A stretch of 8,383 nucleotides of DNA from an uncultured Lachnospiraceae bacterium (GCA_902780985.1 CACZHN010000107.1:1-8383); one strand, 5' to 3'. Positions 1-6,305 are shown, counted from the stretch's first letter. Notes: generated by a model not told the origin, from the letters alone. Numbers and translations are program-made.

Positions 1-1
1 T

Positions 2-985
2 ACAGTAACCTTTAAGGTTGTTGATGGTTCTTGGAATGACGGAACTACGGATGATATTACTGTAACTCTCAGCGGATATGAGGATGAAACGCTTAAGCTT
101 GCTGATAGTCAGATTCCGGCAGTCGGTGGCATGCCTGGAGAGAATAAGAAGGAAGGCGGCTGGGATACAGTTCCTGATACGGAAACGGCCATCACAGATG
201 ACGTAACATGTACATACAGCTATATTGATAAAGATGCCATATCCGTAAAGGTTACATTCAAGGTAATAAACGGCTCTTGGAATGACGGAACAGCACTCGA
301 TAAGGTGATAACTCTCAGTGGATATGAGGGTGATGTATTGAAGCTGGTATCAGATCAGATACCGGTTGCAGGAGATAAACCTTTCGATACATATAAGGCC
401 GGCGGCTGGGATACAGTTCCTGAAGCTGATACAGAACTGACAGCAGATGTTACTTACACATACAGTTATACTGAGAAAGATACTGTAACCTATACGGCTA
501 CATTCAAGGTAGAGAACGGTACATGGAACGACGGTACAACAGATGATATAACACTTACACTCACAGGTTATGAAGGTGATACTCTGAAGTTCACTTCGGA
601 TGATATTCCTGAGGCAGGAGAAAAGCCTGCAGAGACCTATAAAGCAGGAGAGTGGGATACTGCTTTCAGTTCTGAGAATGTTCTTACAGGAGATGCGACA
701 TATACTTATACATATAAGGAAAAGAGTAAGATATCTCAGACAGTTACCTTTAAGGTTGTAAACGGCTCTTGGAATGACGGAACCACAGAAGACAGAATAG
801 TTACTCTCAGCGGTTATGAGGGAGATATCCTGAAGCTTTCAGCAGATCTTATACCTGCTGCAGGAAGTAAGCCGAAGGACGGCTTCACAGAAGGTACGTG
901 GGATGCTGTACCGGATACGGAAAATGAGGTAACAGTAGATAAGGTATACACCTATACTTATGCTGAAAAGATAGAGGTAATAAAG
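2..985 (+). repeat. Tandem array of four 246-bp coding repeats
   Basis: The units are 2-247, 248-493, 494-739 and 740-985. Each is exactly 82 codons with no indel in the period, aligned on the TFKV strand. The WNDGT, GYEGD (GYEDE in unit 1), LK, W-D-T/A and TYTY/TYSY positions are shared by all or most units. The DNA is most alike around the tggaatgacggaac segment, which is identical in units 1, 2 and 4; unit 3 uses tggaacgacggtac. The array runs off the left edge, so the true copy number is unknown. The divergence between units argues against very recent duplication. Confidence 0.9.
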
Positions 986-1468
986 CCTGAGTACTATATC
1001 GAAAATGGTGCAGACGGAACTGTTACAGAAGGCGAAGCAATCGAGGTGGAGATCATCGCAAAGAGAAGCATAGATGATGAACACTGCATAGATCATCATC
1101 AGAAGGTTGAGTTCGGCGGAGTAGTCCTTACAAAAGATAAAGACTATACGGTCAAGAAAGGAAGCACGATAGTAACTATCAATGGCTCATTTATAAAGAA
1201 TCTTAAGCCGGGCGTATATACCATAAATGTTATCTTCGATGACGGTGCCGTTTCGACAAAGCTTACAGTAAAGGAAAAGACAACCGAAAGCACAACAGAA
1301 GCAACTACTGAAGCTACGACAGAAGCTGCACAGAAGCCTGCAGAAAAGAAGACAGATAAGAATGCAGCAACAGGTGATGATATAAATCTCTGGATAGCAC
1401 TGATGCTCTTATCAATGTCCGGAATTACGGCAATACTTGTGTCGGAAAAGAAAAAGAGAAATAAGTGA
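2..1468 (+). CDS. Cell-surface repeat protein, C-terminal part (5' truncated by window edge)
   Basis: The reading frame is already open at base 2, so the N-terminus, any signal peptide and an unknown number of repeats lie upstream; 488 codons are visible. Four tandem 82-residue modules come first (bases 2-985). Each opens with a T-x-T-F-K-V strand followed by NG-(S/T)-WNDGT, then LSGYEGD-x-LK, a W-D-T core and a final TYTY strand. Next is an Ig-like module of roughly 95 residues (about 986-1276) with features typical of X2-type domains (KDKDYTV, KGSTIVTI, LKPGVYTI, FDDG). A Thr/Glu linker (about 1280-1360) leads to NAATGDD, a hydrophobic helix and a KKKRNK tail, which is the layout of a sortase-anchored wall protein. 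I infer an adhesin or other structural surface protein displayed outside the cell. The repeats resemble SHIRT/MucBP-like beta modules, but I cannot assign a Pfam family by eye. No enzymatic domain is visible, and the ligand is unknown. Confidence 0.88.
   Translation, partial: TVTFKVVDGSWNDGTTDDITVTLSGYEDETLKLADSQIPAVGGMPGENKKEGGWDTVPDTETAITDDVTCTYSYIDKDAISVKVTFKVINGSWNDGTALDKVITLSGYEGDVLKLVSDQIPVAGDKPFDTYKAGGWDTVPEADTELTADVTYTYSYTEKDTVTYTATFKVENGTWNDGTTDDITLTLTGYEGDTLKFTSDDIPEAGEKPAETYKAGEWDTAFSSENVLTGDATYTYTYKEKSKISQTVTFKVVNGSWNDGTTEDRIVTLSGYEGDILKLSADLIPAAGSKPKDGFTEGTWDAVPDTENEVTVDKVYTYTYAEKIEVIKPEYYIENGADGTVTEGEAIEVEIIAKRSIDDEHCIDHHQKVEFGGVVLTKDKDYTVKKGSTIVTINGSFIKNLKPGVYTINVIFDDGAVSTKLTVKEKTTESTTEATTEATTEAAQKPAEKKTDKNAATGDDINLWIALMLLSMSGITAILVSEKKKRNK
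1360..1465 (+). other. C-terminal sortase-like cell-wall sorting signal (atypical motif)
   Basis: The last 35 residues read DKNAATGDD, then a hydrophobic stretch beginning NLWIALMLL, then SEKKKRNK. This has the three parts of a sorting signal: a xATG(D) motif, a membrane-spanning helix and a positive tail. The usual LPxTG or (N/S)PxTG proline is replaced by Ala, giving NAATG. Anchoring by a sortase with relaxed specificity is inferred. Simple retention as a C-terminal membrane anchor is the alternative. Confidence 0.6.
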
Positions 1469-1474
1469 TAATAT

Positions 1475-1505
1475 GAACGGCAGGGAATAGTTTTCTCTGC
1501 CGTTC
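1475..1505 (+). terminator. Hairpin after the surface-protein gene, without a U-tract
   Basis: A 13-bp stem (1475-1487 with 1493-1505, one G-T pair) closes a 5-base loop. It starts 6 bases after the stop codon at 1468. The sequence after the stem is gtagggtgg, with no run of T, so this is not a canonical intrinsic terminator. It could end transcription weakly or protect the mRNA 3' end. It lies directly upstream of the next gene's ribosome binding site. Confidence 0.5.
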
Positions 1506-1521
1506 GTAGGGTGGAGAGTTG

Positions 1522-2010
1522 ATGAAGAGTATATATGAATCATTTAAATCCGAAAATATTCGATTATTGTTTGATAACCTAAATTACGGAACGGAGTATA
1601 TAGCCGGGGCAATGGACTGTTATACGGATTTTATGTCAAAGGATATATTTACTTCGGATTGGGCGCGGAATTTTGAGGGTGGCCGTTACGTGATAATAAT
1701 CTATCAACGTCATTCTGTGTATGAATCCGGCAATCGGATATATCTAAATGAAAACTTCGAGTATACGGTAGACCGTTACAGCAGACACAAAAAGCAGTGC
1801 TTTGTTTTGATATCCGATACTCCTCATGAGTATTCGGTTTCAAGCTGGAACAGACCTTTGGTAACAAATACGGTGATGGATGAGAAGAATTCTCTTCATA
1901 CCAAAACATTTTTTGATGAGGAAAAGGCTGTAGAAGAGGCAAAGAAGCTCTCTTTATCCGGAGAGAAGATTGTTGTAATGAAGTGGTATGCGGACTATGA
2001 TCAATATTAA
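1522..2010 (+). CDS. Unrecognised 162-residue protein
   Basis: I do not recognise this protein. The ATG at 1522 is preferred over an in-frame TTG at 1519 because GGAG at 1513-1516 then sits 5 bases upstream, against 2 for the TTG. The 162-residue product is soluble-looking, with no signal peptide and no membrane helix. It is rich in Tyr, Phe and charged residues. Visible segments include a central hydrophobic strand RYVIIIYQRH (about residues 54-63), a second strand QCFVLISDTPH (about 92-102), an acidic helix FFDEEKAVEEAKKL (about 129-142) and a final strand KIVVMKWYADYD. This suggests a small alpha/beta fold, but no catalytic motif stands out. Seventeen bases separate it from the hairpin behind the surface-protein gene, and no promoter of its own is obvious, so read-through from upstream is possible. 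It looks like a lineage-specific accessory gene (inference). Confidence 0.72.
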   Translation: MKSIYESFKSENIRLLFDNLNYGTEYIAGAMDCYTDFMSKDIFTSDWARNFEGGRYVIIIYQRHSVYESGNRIYLNENFEYTVDRYSRHKKQCFVLISDTPHEYSVSSWNRPLVTNTVMDEKNSLHTKTFFDEEKAVEEAKKLSLSGEKIVVMKWYADYDQY

Positions 2011-2105
2011 GGTTGAATCCGATGATGCGTTCGATTCATAGGATATAGGTACGTATACGGCAAAAATATCATCGCAGTAATAGTCTGGGGAGAATAATTT
2101 GTTGA

Positions 2106-2122
2106 AATTGCAAGATGCAATT
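2106..2122 (+). promoter_or_regulatory. Perfect inverted repeat upstream of the UPF0237 gene
   Basis: A perfect 7-bp inverted repeat with a 3-base gap: aattgca (2106-2112) and tgcaatt (2116-2122). It lies in the 174-bp gap before the UPF0237 gene, about 55 bases upstream of the -10 box. It could be a protein-binding site; the stem is too short and AT-rich to be a convincing terminator for the preceding gene. Function is unknown. Confidence 0.3.
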
Positions 2123-2150
2123 CGTTAAGAATAATGGTAGTATATATAAA

Positions 2151-2181
2151 TGTTTAGTTAAACAAATTAAAGTACTATAAT
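2151..2181 (+). promoter_or_regulatory. Promoter of the UPF0237/UPF0210 unit with overlapping palindromic operator
   Basis: A consensus -10 box TATAAT occupies 2176-2181. The hexamer 17 bases upstream, tttagt at 2153-2158, is a poor -35 and lies inside a perfect palindrome TGTTTA-GT-TAAACA (2151-2164). A weak -35 with a palindrome on top of it is the usual layout of a regulated promoter, although here it is only inferred. Transcription would begin near 2188, giving a leader of about 24 bases before the ATG at 2212. That start point also excludes the in-frame ATG at 2185. Confidence 0.5.
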
Positions 2182-2211
2182 TAAATGTCTTTTAGACCGG
2201 AGGATACGATA

Positions 2212-2484
2212 ATGACAAAAACTGTTGTAACTGTAGTCGGAAAAGATACCGTTGGTATCATAGCAAAGGTTTGTACATATTTTGCAAACAACAATATCAA
2301 TATAAATGATATTACTCAGACAACTATGCAGGGGTACTTCAACATGATGATGCTTGTTGATACATCAGCTTCAGCAAAGTCACATGAAGAGATTGCCAAC
2401 GAACTTACATCCATCGGGCATGAGATAGGCGTTCAGATAAAGGCTCAGAAAGAAGAAATCTTCGACATGATGCACAGAATCTAG
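2212..2484 (+). CDS. ACT-domain protein, UPF0237 family
   Basis: This 90-residue single ACT-domain protein belongs to the UPF0237 (GcvR-like) family and spans one whole domain. The opening strand (TVVTVVGKDTVGIIAKVCTY, residues 4-23) carries the G-x-D-x-x-GI-x-A-x-V signature of ACT ligand-binding loops. It is followed by NININDITQT and GYFNMMMLVD. ACT domains usually bind amino acids or other small molecules and act as allosteric sensors; the ligand here is unknown. The ATG at 2212 is chosen because GGAGG at 2199-2203 lies 8 bases upstream and the product then matches the family's usual length of about 90. The in-frame ATG at 2185 has no such site and lies upstream of the predicted transcript start. 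The UPF0210 gene follows after 41 bases, the familiar arrangement of this pair, so the two probably form one transcript and work together. Confidence 0.92.
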   Translation: MTKTVVTVVGKDTVGIIAKVCTYFANNNININDITQTTMQGYFNMMMLVDTSASAKSHEEIANELTSIGHEIGVQIKAQKEEIFDMMHRI

Positions 2485-2525
2485 TAGATTATAAAGTCCG
2501 AAAATATAAAAAGAGGTAAAATACT

Positions 2526-3890
2526 TTGATTACATTAAATGAAGTCCTTGAGACAAATGAAATGATCAGCAAGATGAACCTTGATGTAAGAACAATTACA
2601 ATGGGTATCTCTCTGCTTGACTGTGTAGGTAACGATGTAGATGAGACCTGCACAAATATATACAATAAGATTATCAGACTTGCTTCGAACCTGGTTAAGA
2701 CAGGAGAGGATATAACAAAGGATTACGGTATTCCTATTGTTAACAAGAGAATCTCTGTTACACCGATCGCGCTTGTAGGTGGTTCCGTATGTAAGACCAC
2801 AGAAGATTTCGTAAAGATCGCAAAGACTCTTGATAAGGCTGCTCATGAAGTCGGCATTAACTTCCTCGGAGGTTATTCCGCAATCGTGTCAAAGAGCATG
2901 ACTGCTGCGGATAAGCTTCTTATCGAGTCTATCCCACAGGCACTTGCTGAGACAGAGCTTGTATGCAGCTCAGTAAACTGCGGTTCTACAAGAACAGGTC
3001 TTAACATGGATGCTGTAAGACTTATCGGAGAGGTTGTTAAGAAGACTGCCGAGGCTACAGCAGATGCTCAGTCAATCGGCTGCGCTAAGTTCGTTGTATT
3101 CTGCAACGCTCCTGATGACAATCCATTCATGGCAGGTGCATTCCACGGTGTTACCGAGGGAGACTGCGTTATAAATGTAGGTGTCAGCGGACCGGGTGTT
3201 GTTAAGGAAGCACTTGAAGCTGTTAAGGGACAGAGCTTTGAAGTTCTGTGTGAGACTATAAAGAAGACTGCATTTAAGATTACAAGAGTCGGACAGCTGG
3301 TTGCTCAGGAAGCATCCAGAAGACTCGGTGTTCCTTTCGGAATCATCGATCTCAGTCTTGCTCCTACGCCGGCAATCGGTGACTCTGTTGCCGATATCCT
3401 TCAGCTTATCGGTCTTGAGAGAGTAGGTGCTCCGGGAACTACAGCGGCACTTGCACTTCTGAACGATCAGGTTAAGAAGGGCGGTATCATGGCATCATCT
3501 TATGTCGGAGGCCTTTCGGGTGCATTTATACCTGTCAGCGAAGATCAGGGTATGATAGATGCGGTTGATGTCGGATCACTTACAATCGAAAAGCTTGAGG
3601 CTATGACCTGTGTATGTTCCGTTGGTCTTGATATGATCGCTGTACCGGGAGATACAAGCGCATCAACCATTTCAGGAATCATCGCTGATGAGATGGCTAT
3701 CGGTATGATAAATCAGAAGACAACAGCTGTAAGAATCATACCTGTAATAGGAAAGGGAGTCGGAGACAGAATCGTTCTCGGCGGACTTCTCGGAGAAGCT
3801 CCTATCATGCCGGTTAATCAGTATGACTGCAGCGAATTTGTTTCAAGAGAAGGAAGAATTCCTGCACCTATCCATAGCTTTAAGAATTAA
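2526..3890 (+). CDS. UPF0210 (DUF711 / 'PFL family') protein
   Basis: A 454-residue protein, full length for UPF0210 (about 450). Family hallmarks are visible: an N-terminal [13 protein letters not shown] (residues 21-33), [12 protein letters not shown] (75-86), [10 protein letters not shown] (112-121), [17 protein letters not shown] (148-164) and the C-terminal [13 protein letters not shown] / [10 protein letters not shown] (427-452). The fold has been linked to the pyruvate formate-lyase-like barrel, but there is no glycyl-radical motif here and the reaction is not established. It is predicted to be cytosolic. Translation starts at TTG (2526): AGAGG at 2512-2516 is 9 bases upstream and homologues begin with the same [13 protein letters not shown] segment, whereas the next in-frame ATG (2562) would remove twelve conserved N-terminal residues. 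It lies directly behind the UPF0237 ACT protein, which is its usual partner and may sense a ligand for it (inference). A hairpin terminator follows the stop codon. Confidence 0.93.
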   Translation: MITLNEVLETNEMISKMNLDVRTITMGISLLDCVGNDVDETCTNIYNKIIRLASNLVKTGEDITKDYGIPIVNKRISVTPIALVGGSVCKTTEDFVKIAKTLDKAAHEVGINFLGGYSAIVSKSMTAADKLLIESIPQALAETELVCSSVNCGSTRTGLNMDAVRLIGEVVKKTAEATADAQSIGCAKFVVFCNAPDDNPFMAGAFHGVTEGDCVINVGVSGPGVVKEALEAVKGQSFEVLCETIKKTAFKITRVGQLVAQEASRRLGVPFGIIDLSLAPTPAIGDSVADILQLIGLERVGAPGTTAALALLNDQVKKGGIMASSYVGGLSGAFIPVSEDQGMIDAVDVGSLTIEKLEAMTCVCSVGLDMIAVPGDTSASTISGIIADEMAIGMINQKTTAVRIIPVIGKGVGDRIVLGGLLGEAPIMPVNQYDCSEFVSREGRIPAPIHSFKN

Positions 3891-3902
3891 TCTAGTTAAC
3901 AG

Positions 3903-3932
3903 CAGGTCTTGTGATGCGTATCGCAAGACCTG
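3903..3932 (+). terminator. Terminator hairpin after the UPF0210 gene
   Basis: A 13-bp stem (3903-3915 with 3920-3932, containing one T-G pair) closes a four-base gcgt loop, 12 bases after the stop. The 3' flank is AT-rich (taaattatatat) but has no clean T run, so termination may be incomplete. It separates the UPF pair from the RNase gene, whose ribosome binding site is about 36 bases further on. No confident promoter is seen in that gap. Confidence 0.65.
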
Positions 3933-3979
3933 TAAATTATATATATCTCTTTATCTGTCGGTAGCAAAAGGATTAGTTG

Positions 3980-5107
3980 ATGAACACTTTAGTCATTGGA
4001 AAATACGAAAATCTGAAGATGGGCTTTCTTCTCGATGATGCCCGCCTTATGGAGACTGTAAATGTAGCGGGAGATTCTATTCTCGGAAATGTATATACAG
4101 CCAGGGTGGTAAAGATTGTGAAAACAATCGATGCAGCGTTTCTGGATGCGGGGATAGGGGATACATTTTACTATTCCCTGAAGGACAACGAGAATAAGCA
4201 TATATTCCTGAGACATATGTCCAATACAGATAAGGTCTGTGAGGGAGACGTGCTGCTGGTACAGATTTCAAGAGAGCCTGTAAAGACCAAGAAAGCGGAG
4301 GCTACATCCAATATCGAGTTTTCAGGAAGATATGTGGTGGTAAACAGACTTGGTGTGATCGGAGTTTCAAAGAAGATCGAAGGCTCTGCGAAGAGAGATG
4401 AACTGAAAAAGTGTGTTGAAGAGATATTCAGAGAAGAAAAGAAGAATATCGGACTGGAAGACGCCTGTGTCGGCGCGGTCGTGAGAACCGATGCTGCTGA
4501 TGTTTCACCGGATGAAATCCGAAAAGAAACAATAAAAATATTATGTAAACTAAAGAAGATTTTAGACGATTCCGCCAATCATAATGCTGGAGTTTTAGTC
4601 TATCAGAACAGTGAAATATTCGAAAATGCTATAGAAGAGATAAAGAACAGATTCTCAGAGGGAGAACTGAGAGTTATGGAAGATGACGAGGCTATCGTAA
4701 CTATGGATATAGATACCAAGCTTCGAAAACTCATGAAAAGAGTTGTCATGCTTCCGAACGGAGGATGCCTGTATGTAGACTGCACGGAAGCTATGACCGT
4801 CATAGATGTAAATTCCGGTAAGGCTGTACAGGGCAAAGACAAAGAGAAAAGCTTCCTTAAGATAAATATGGAAGCTGCCGATATGATCGCGAGAGTTCTT
4901 AAGGTAAGAAATCTTTCCGGAATGATAATCGTGGATTTTATAAGCATGAAGGATCCGGAAAGTTATAAGGTACTTATTAATCATATAAAGGAAGTAGTTG
5001 GAAAAGATCCCGTTAGAACTGTTTATGTGGATACTACAGGGCTCGGACTTGTGGAACTGACGAGACAGAAGAAATCCAGACCGTTACATGAGCTTTTGAG
5101 GATTTGA
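3980..5107 (+). CDS. Ribonuclease E/G family endoribonuclease, short form
   Basis: A 375-residue RNase E/G catalytic protein, expected to cut single-stranded RNA in mRNA turnover and rRNA or tRNA processing. An S1-type RNA-binding region is at about residues 35-98 (GNVYTARVVKIVKTIDAAFLDAG). VVRTD at 167-171 matches the 5'-phosphate sensor segment, with R169 and T170 at the same numbers as in E. coli RNase E. The DNase I-like catalytic subdomain holds the two metal-binding aspartates, D276 in TVIDVNSG and D319 in MIIVDFISM. The protein stops soon after ELTRQKKSRPLHELLRI. It has no CPxCxG zinc-link and no C-terminal small domain, unlike E. coli RNase G at about 489 residues. The ATG at 3980 is preferred over TTG 3977 because AAGGA (3968-3972) is 7 bases upstream. 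A membrane-protein gene follows after 3 bases. Proximity to rplU-prp-rpmA is typical of Clostridia. The subfamily name rng is plausible but not certain. Confidence 0.9.
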   Translation: MNTLVIGKYENLKMGFLLDDARLMETVNVAGDSILGNVYTARVVKIVKTIDAAFLDAGIGDTFYYSLKDNENKHIFLRHMSNTDKVCEGDVLLVQISREPVKTKKAEATSNIEFSGRYVVVNRLGVIGVSKKIEGSAKRDELKKCVEEIFREEKKNIGLEDACVGAVVRTDAADVSPDEIRKETIKILCKLKKILDDSANHNAGVLVYQNSEIFENAIEEIKNRFSEGELRVMEDDEAIVTMDIDTKLRKLMKRVVMLPNGGCLYVDCTEAMTVIDVNSGKAVQGKDKEKSFLKINMEAADMIARVLKVRNLSGMIIVDFISMKDPESYKVLINHIKEVVGKDPVRTVYVDTTGLGLVELTRQKKSRPLHELLRI

Positions 5108-5110
5108 TCA

Positions 5111-6208
5111 ATGTATGTAAGTGTTGATGAAGATTTTAGAAAGAGATTAATTGAGAAGAAACAGGGAATAGCAGGCGGCCGGATCGGATACGGATATTCG
5201 AATTCGACGGACTACTCAATGGTTGTCGGTCTGGTAATGGGTTTATTGATCGGTCTATTCTTAGCTGCTCCGGAACTTCTCGATACGCTGGGGTTCAGAC
5301 TGGGAAGTCTTTATGATAATTTCTGGCCTACATTTATAGCGCTTATAGTTATTACTGTCGGACTCAGCAAAGCCGTGGATGCATCCGTAAAGTATTTTGC
5401 CATGAACAAGTTCCTGAATTCTCCCGATCTTTCGGTGCAGATGGGAACGGTAATGCTTCGTTCGTTAAAGGGGAAACCCGCATTTGCGGTACTTGAGGAT
5501 GATCACAGATCTCCGGTTCCTCATTATCTCAACATTATATATAAGAATCTGAAGAAACCAAGGATTTTGAATGAAGGGACCAGGGTATATATATTTAAGA
5601 CATTCAATTCCATTGCGATAATACCTGTGACGGATATCACGGGAGCACCGGAGAATGCGGGATATACTTATAATGAGCAGCCCTTTGATCCCGATGCGAT
5701 GGCATGCATATATCATCCTGCTGTTTTTGATGTGGACAGCACGGAAAGACCGCTTACCGACGAGACCAGATCTTCGGAATTCAGACGTATAGGAAGAAGA
5801 ACCCTTTCCGGAAGACTCTTTAAATCTCTGAAACCGGCAGGCTGGACTTTAGGAATATGTATATTTATTTATGCCATTGTATGTAAAAATCTGCCGGGCA
5901 AGAGGATATTCTGGATATTCCTTATATTTGCTCTGACTATTGTGGTTATGGCTGTGGCGTTCGGAATTCATACATTTCTGCTGAGCAGAAAGATTTATAC
6001 ATCGGATTATGTAAGAACTTCCTTTGTGGAATTTCCGAAGAGTATGTCATGGACGGGAAGTACGGTATTATCCGTTGCGGATTACAGAGGCGGAAATCTG
6101 GAAAGATTCTCCTATGATGTGAGAAGCGCATCCAGAAAATTTCATTTCTTTGATACTGTTGAAATATTTTATAAAAAAGAGATTGACGGCGTAAAGACTT
6201 TATGTTAA
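5111..6208 (+). CDS. Unrecognised membrane protein with four predicted helices
   Basis: I do not recognise this 365-residue protein. Four hydrophobic segments fit membrane helices: about residues 37-56, 72-88, 244-259 and 266-291, arranged as two hairpins. Positive charges (RKRLIEKK near the N-terminus; RRIGRRTLSGRLFKSLK just before helix 3) suggest that the N-terminus, the 150-residue region between helices 2 and 3, and the 70-residue C-terminal tail are all cytoplasmic. The central part alternates short strands (AFAVLEDD, TRVYIFKTF, SIAIIPVTD), which looks like a small beta-rich domain. No catalytic motif or transporter signature is seen. Its GAGGA (5098-5102) lies within the end of the RNase gene and its ATG is 3 bases after that gene's stop, so the two are almost certainly co-transcribed and possibly translationally coupled. 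Its last codons carry the rplU promoter. A role connected with the RNase, such as membrane tethering, is only a guess. Confidence 0.85.
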   Translation: MYVSVDEDFRKRLIEKKQGIAGGRIGYGYSNSTDYSMVVGLVMGLLIGLFLAAPELLDTLGFRLGSLYDNFWPTFIALIVITVGLSKAVDASVKYFAMNKFLNSPDLSVQMGTVMLRSLKGKPAFAVLEDDHRSPVPHYLNIIYKNLKKPRILNEGTRVYIFKTFNSIAIIPVTDITGAPENAGYTYNEQPFDPDAMACIYHPAVFDVDSTERPLTDETRSSEFRRIGRRTLSGRLFKSLKPAGWTLGICIFIYAIVCKNLPGKRIFWIFLIFALTIVVMAVAFGIHTFLLSRKIYTSDYVRTSFVEFPKSMSWTGSTVLSVADYRGGNLERFSYDVRSASRKFHFFDTVEIFYKKEIDGVKTLC

Positions 6209-6211
6209 TAT
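6183..6211 (+). promoter_or_regulatory. Promoter of the rplU-prp-rpmA operon
   Basis: A TTGACG -35 (6183-6188, 5 of 6 consensus) is followed by a 17-base spacer and TAATAT (6206-6211), with TG at 6203-6204 forming an extended -10 (TGtTAATAT). It is a strong sigma-A-type promoter embedded in the end of the membrane-protein gene, and the -10 overlaps that gene's TAA stop. Transcription should begin near 6217-6219, just before the structured L21 leader, giving an untranslated region of nearly 90 bases. Confidence 0.75.
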
Positions 6212-6214
6212 CTC

Positions 6215-6291
6215 ACAGTATGCCGCTCAACGAGGTAGGGAAAGTATGCCCAATTAAGGGGTATCACCGAAGTTGGCGAGATTTAAGTAAT
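6215..6291 (+). ncRNA. L21-type ribosomal protein leader (cis-regulatory RNA)
   Basis: The 5' UTR of rplU folds into one long structured element. An outer stem pairs 6224-6226 and 6228-6231 with 6272-6278, with one bulged U. A 3-bp step pairs 6234-6236 with 6266-6268. An inner hairpin pairs 6244-6247 and 6249-6251 with 6258-6264, with a bulged G and an AAUUAA loop. Its position directly before rplU in a Firmicute matches the known L21 leader class, which is thought to allow autoregulation of this operon by a ribosomal protein. The class assignment rests on position and general appearance. The AGGAGG at 6292 lies just outside the stem, so it could be exposed or blocked by refolding. Confidence 0.68.
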
Positions 6292-6305
6292 AGGAGGTAC
6301 TAGCC

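Noticed and set aside
2..985. A CRISPR array or other short-repeat system
   Set aside because: The periodicity is 246 bp, in frame and coding. There are no short identical repeats with unique spacers.
839..1099. A minus-strand open frame inside the surface-protein gene
   Set aside because: It is opposite a clear repeat and Ig-like coding frame, Tyr/Cys-rich, and has no ribosome binding site.
2020..2074. A possible long-range stem (cgatgat with atcatcg) in the gap after the 162-residue gene
   Set aside because: It has only 7 to 8 pairs with a loop of more than 40 bases and no T run, so it is not a credible terminator or structured RNA.
2185..2211. An upstream ATG (2185) for the UPF0237 protein
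   Set aside because: It lies before the predicted transcript start, has no ribosome binding site and adds nine residues absent from the family. The ATG at 2212 has GGAGG at the right distance.
3823..4038. A 71-codon plus-strand frame bridging the UPF0210 end and the RNase start
   Set aside because: It overlaps both real genes in another frame and spans the terminator hairpin. It has no family similarity.
4171..4578. A 135-codon open frame on the minus strand
   Set aside because: It is antisense to the RNase E/G gene. The Ser/Phe-rich translation is typical of the complement of Glu/Lys-rich codons.
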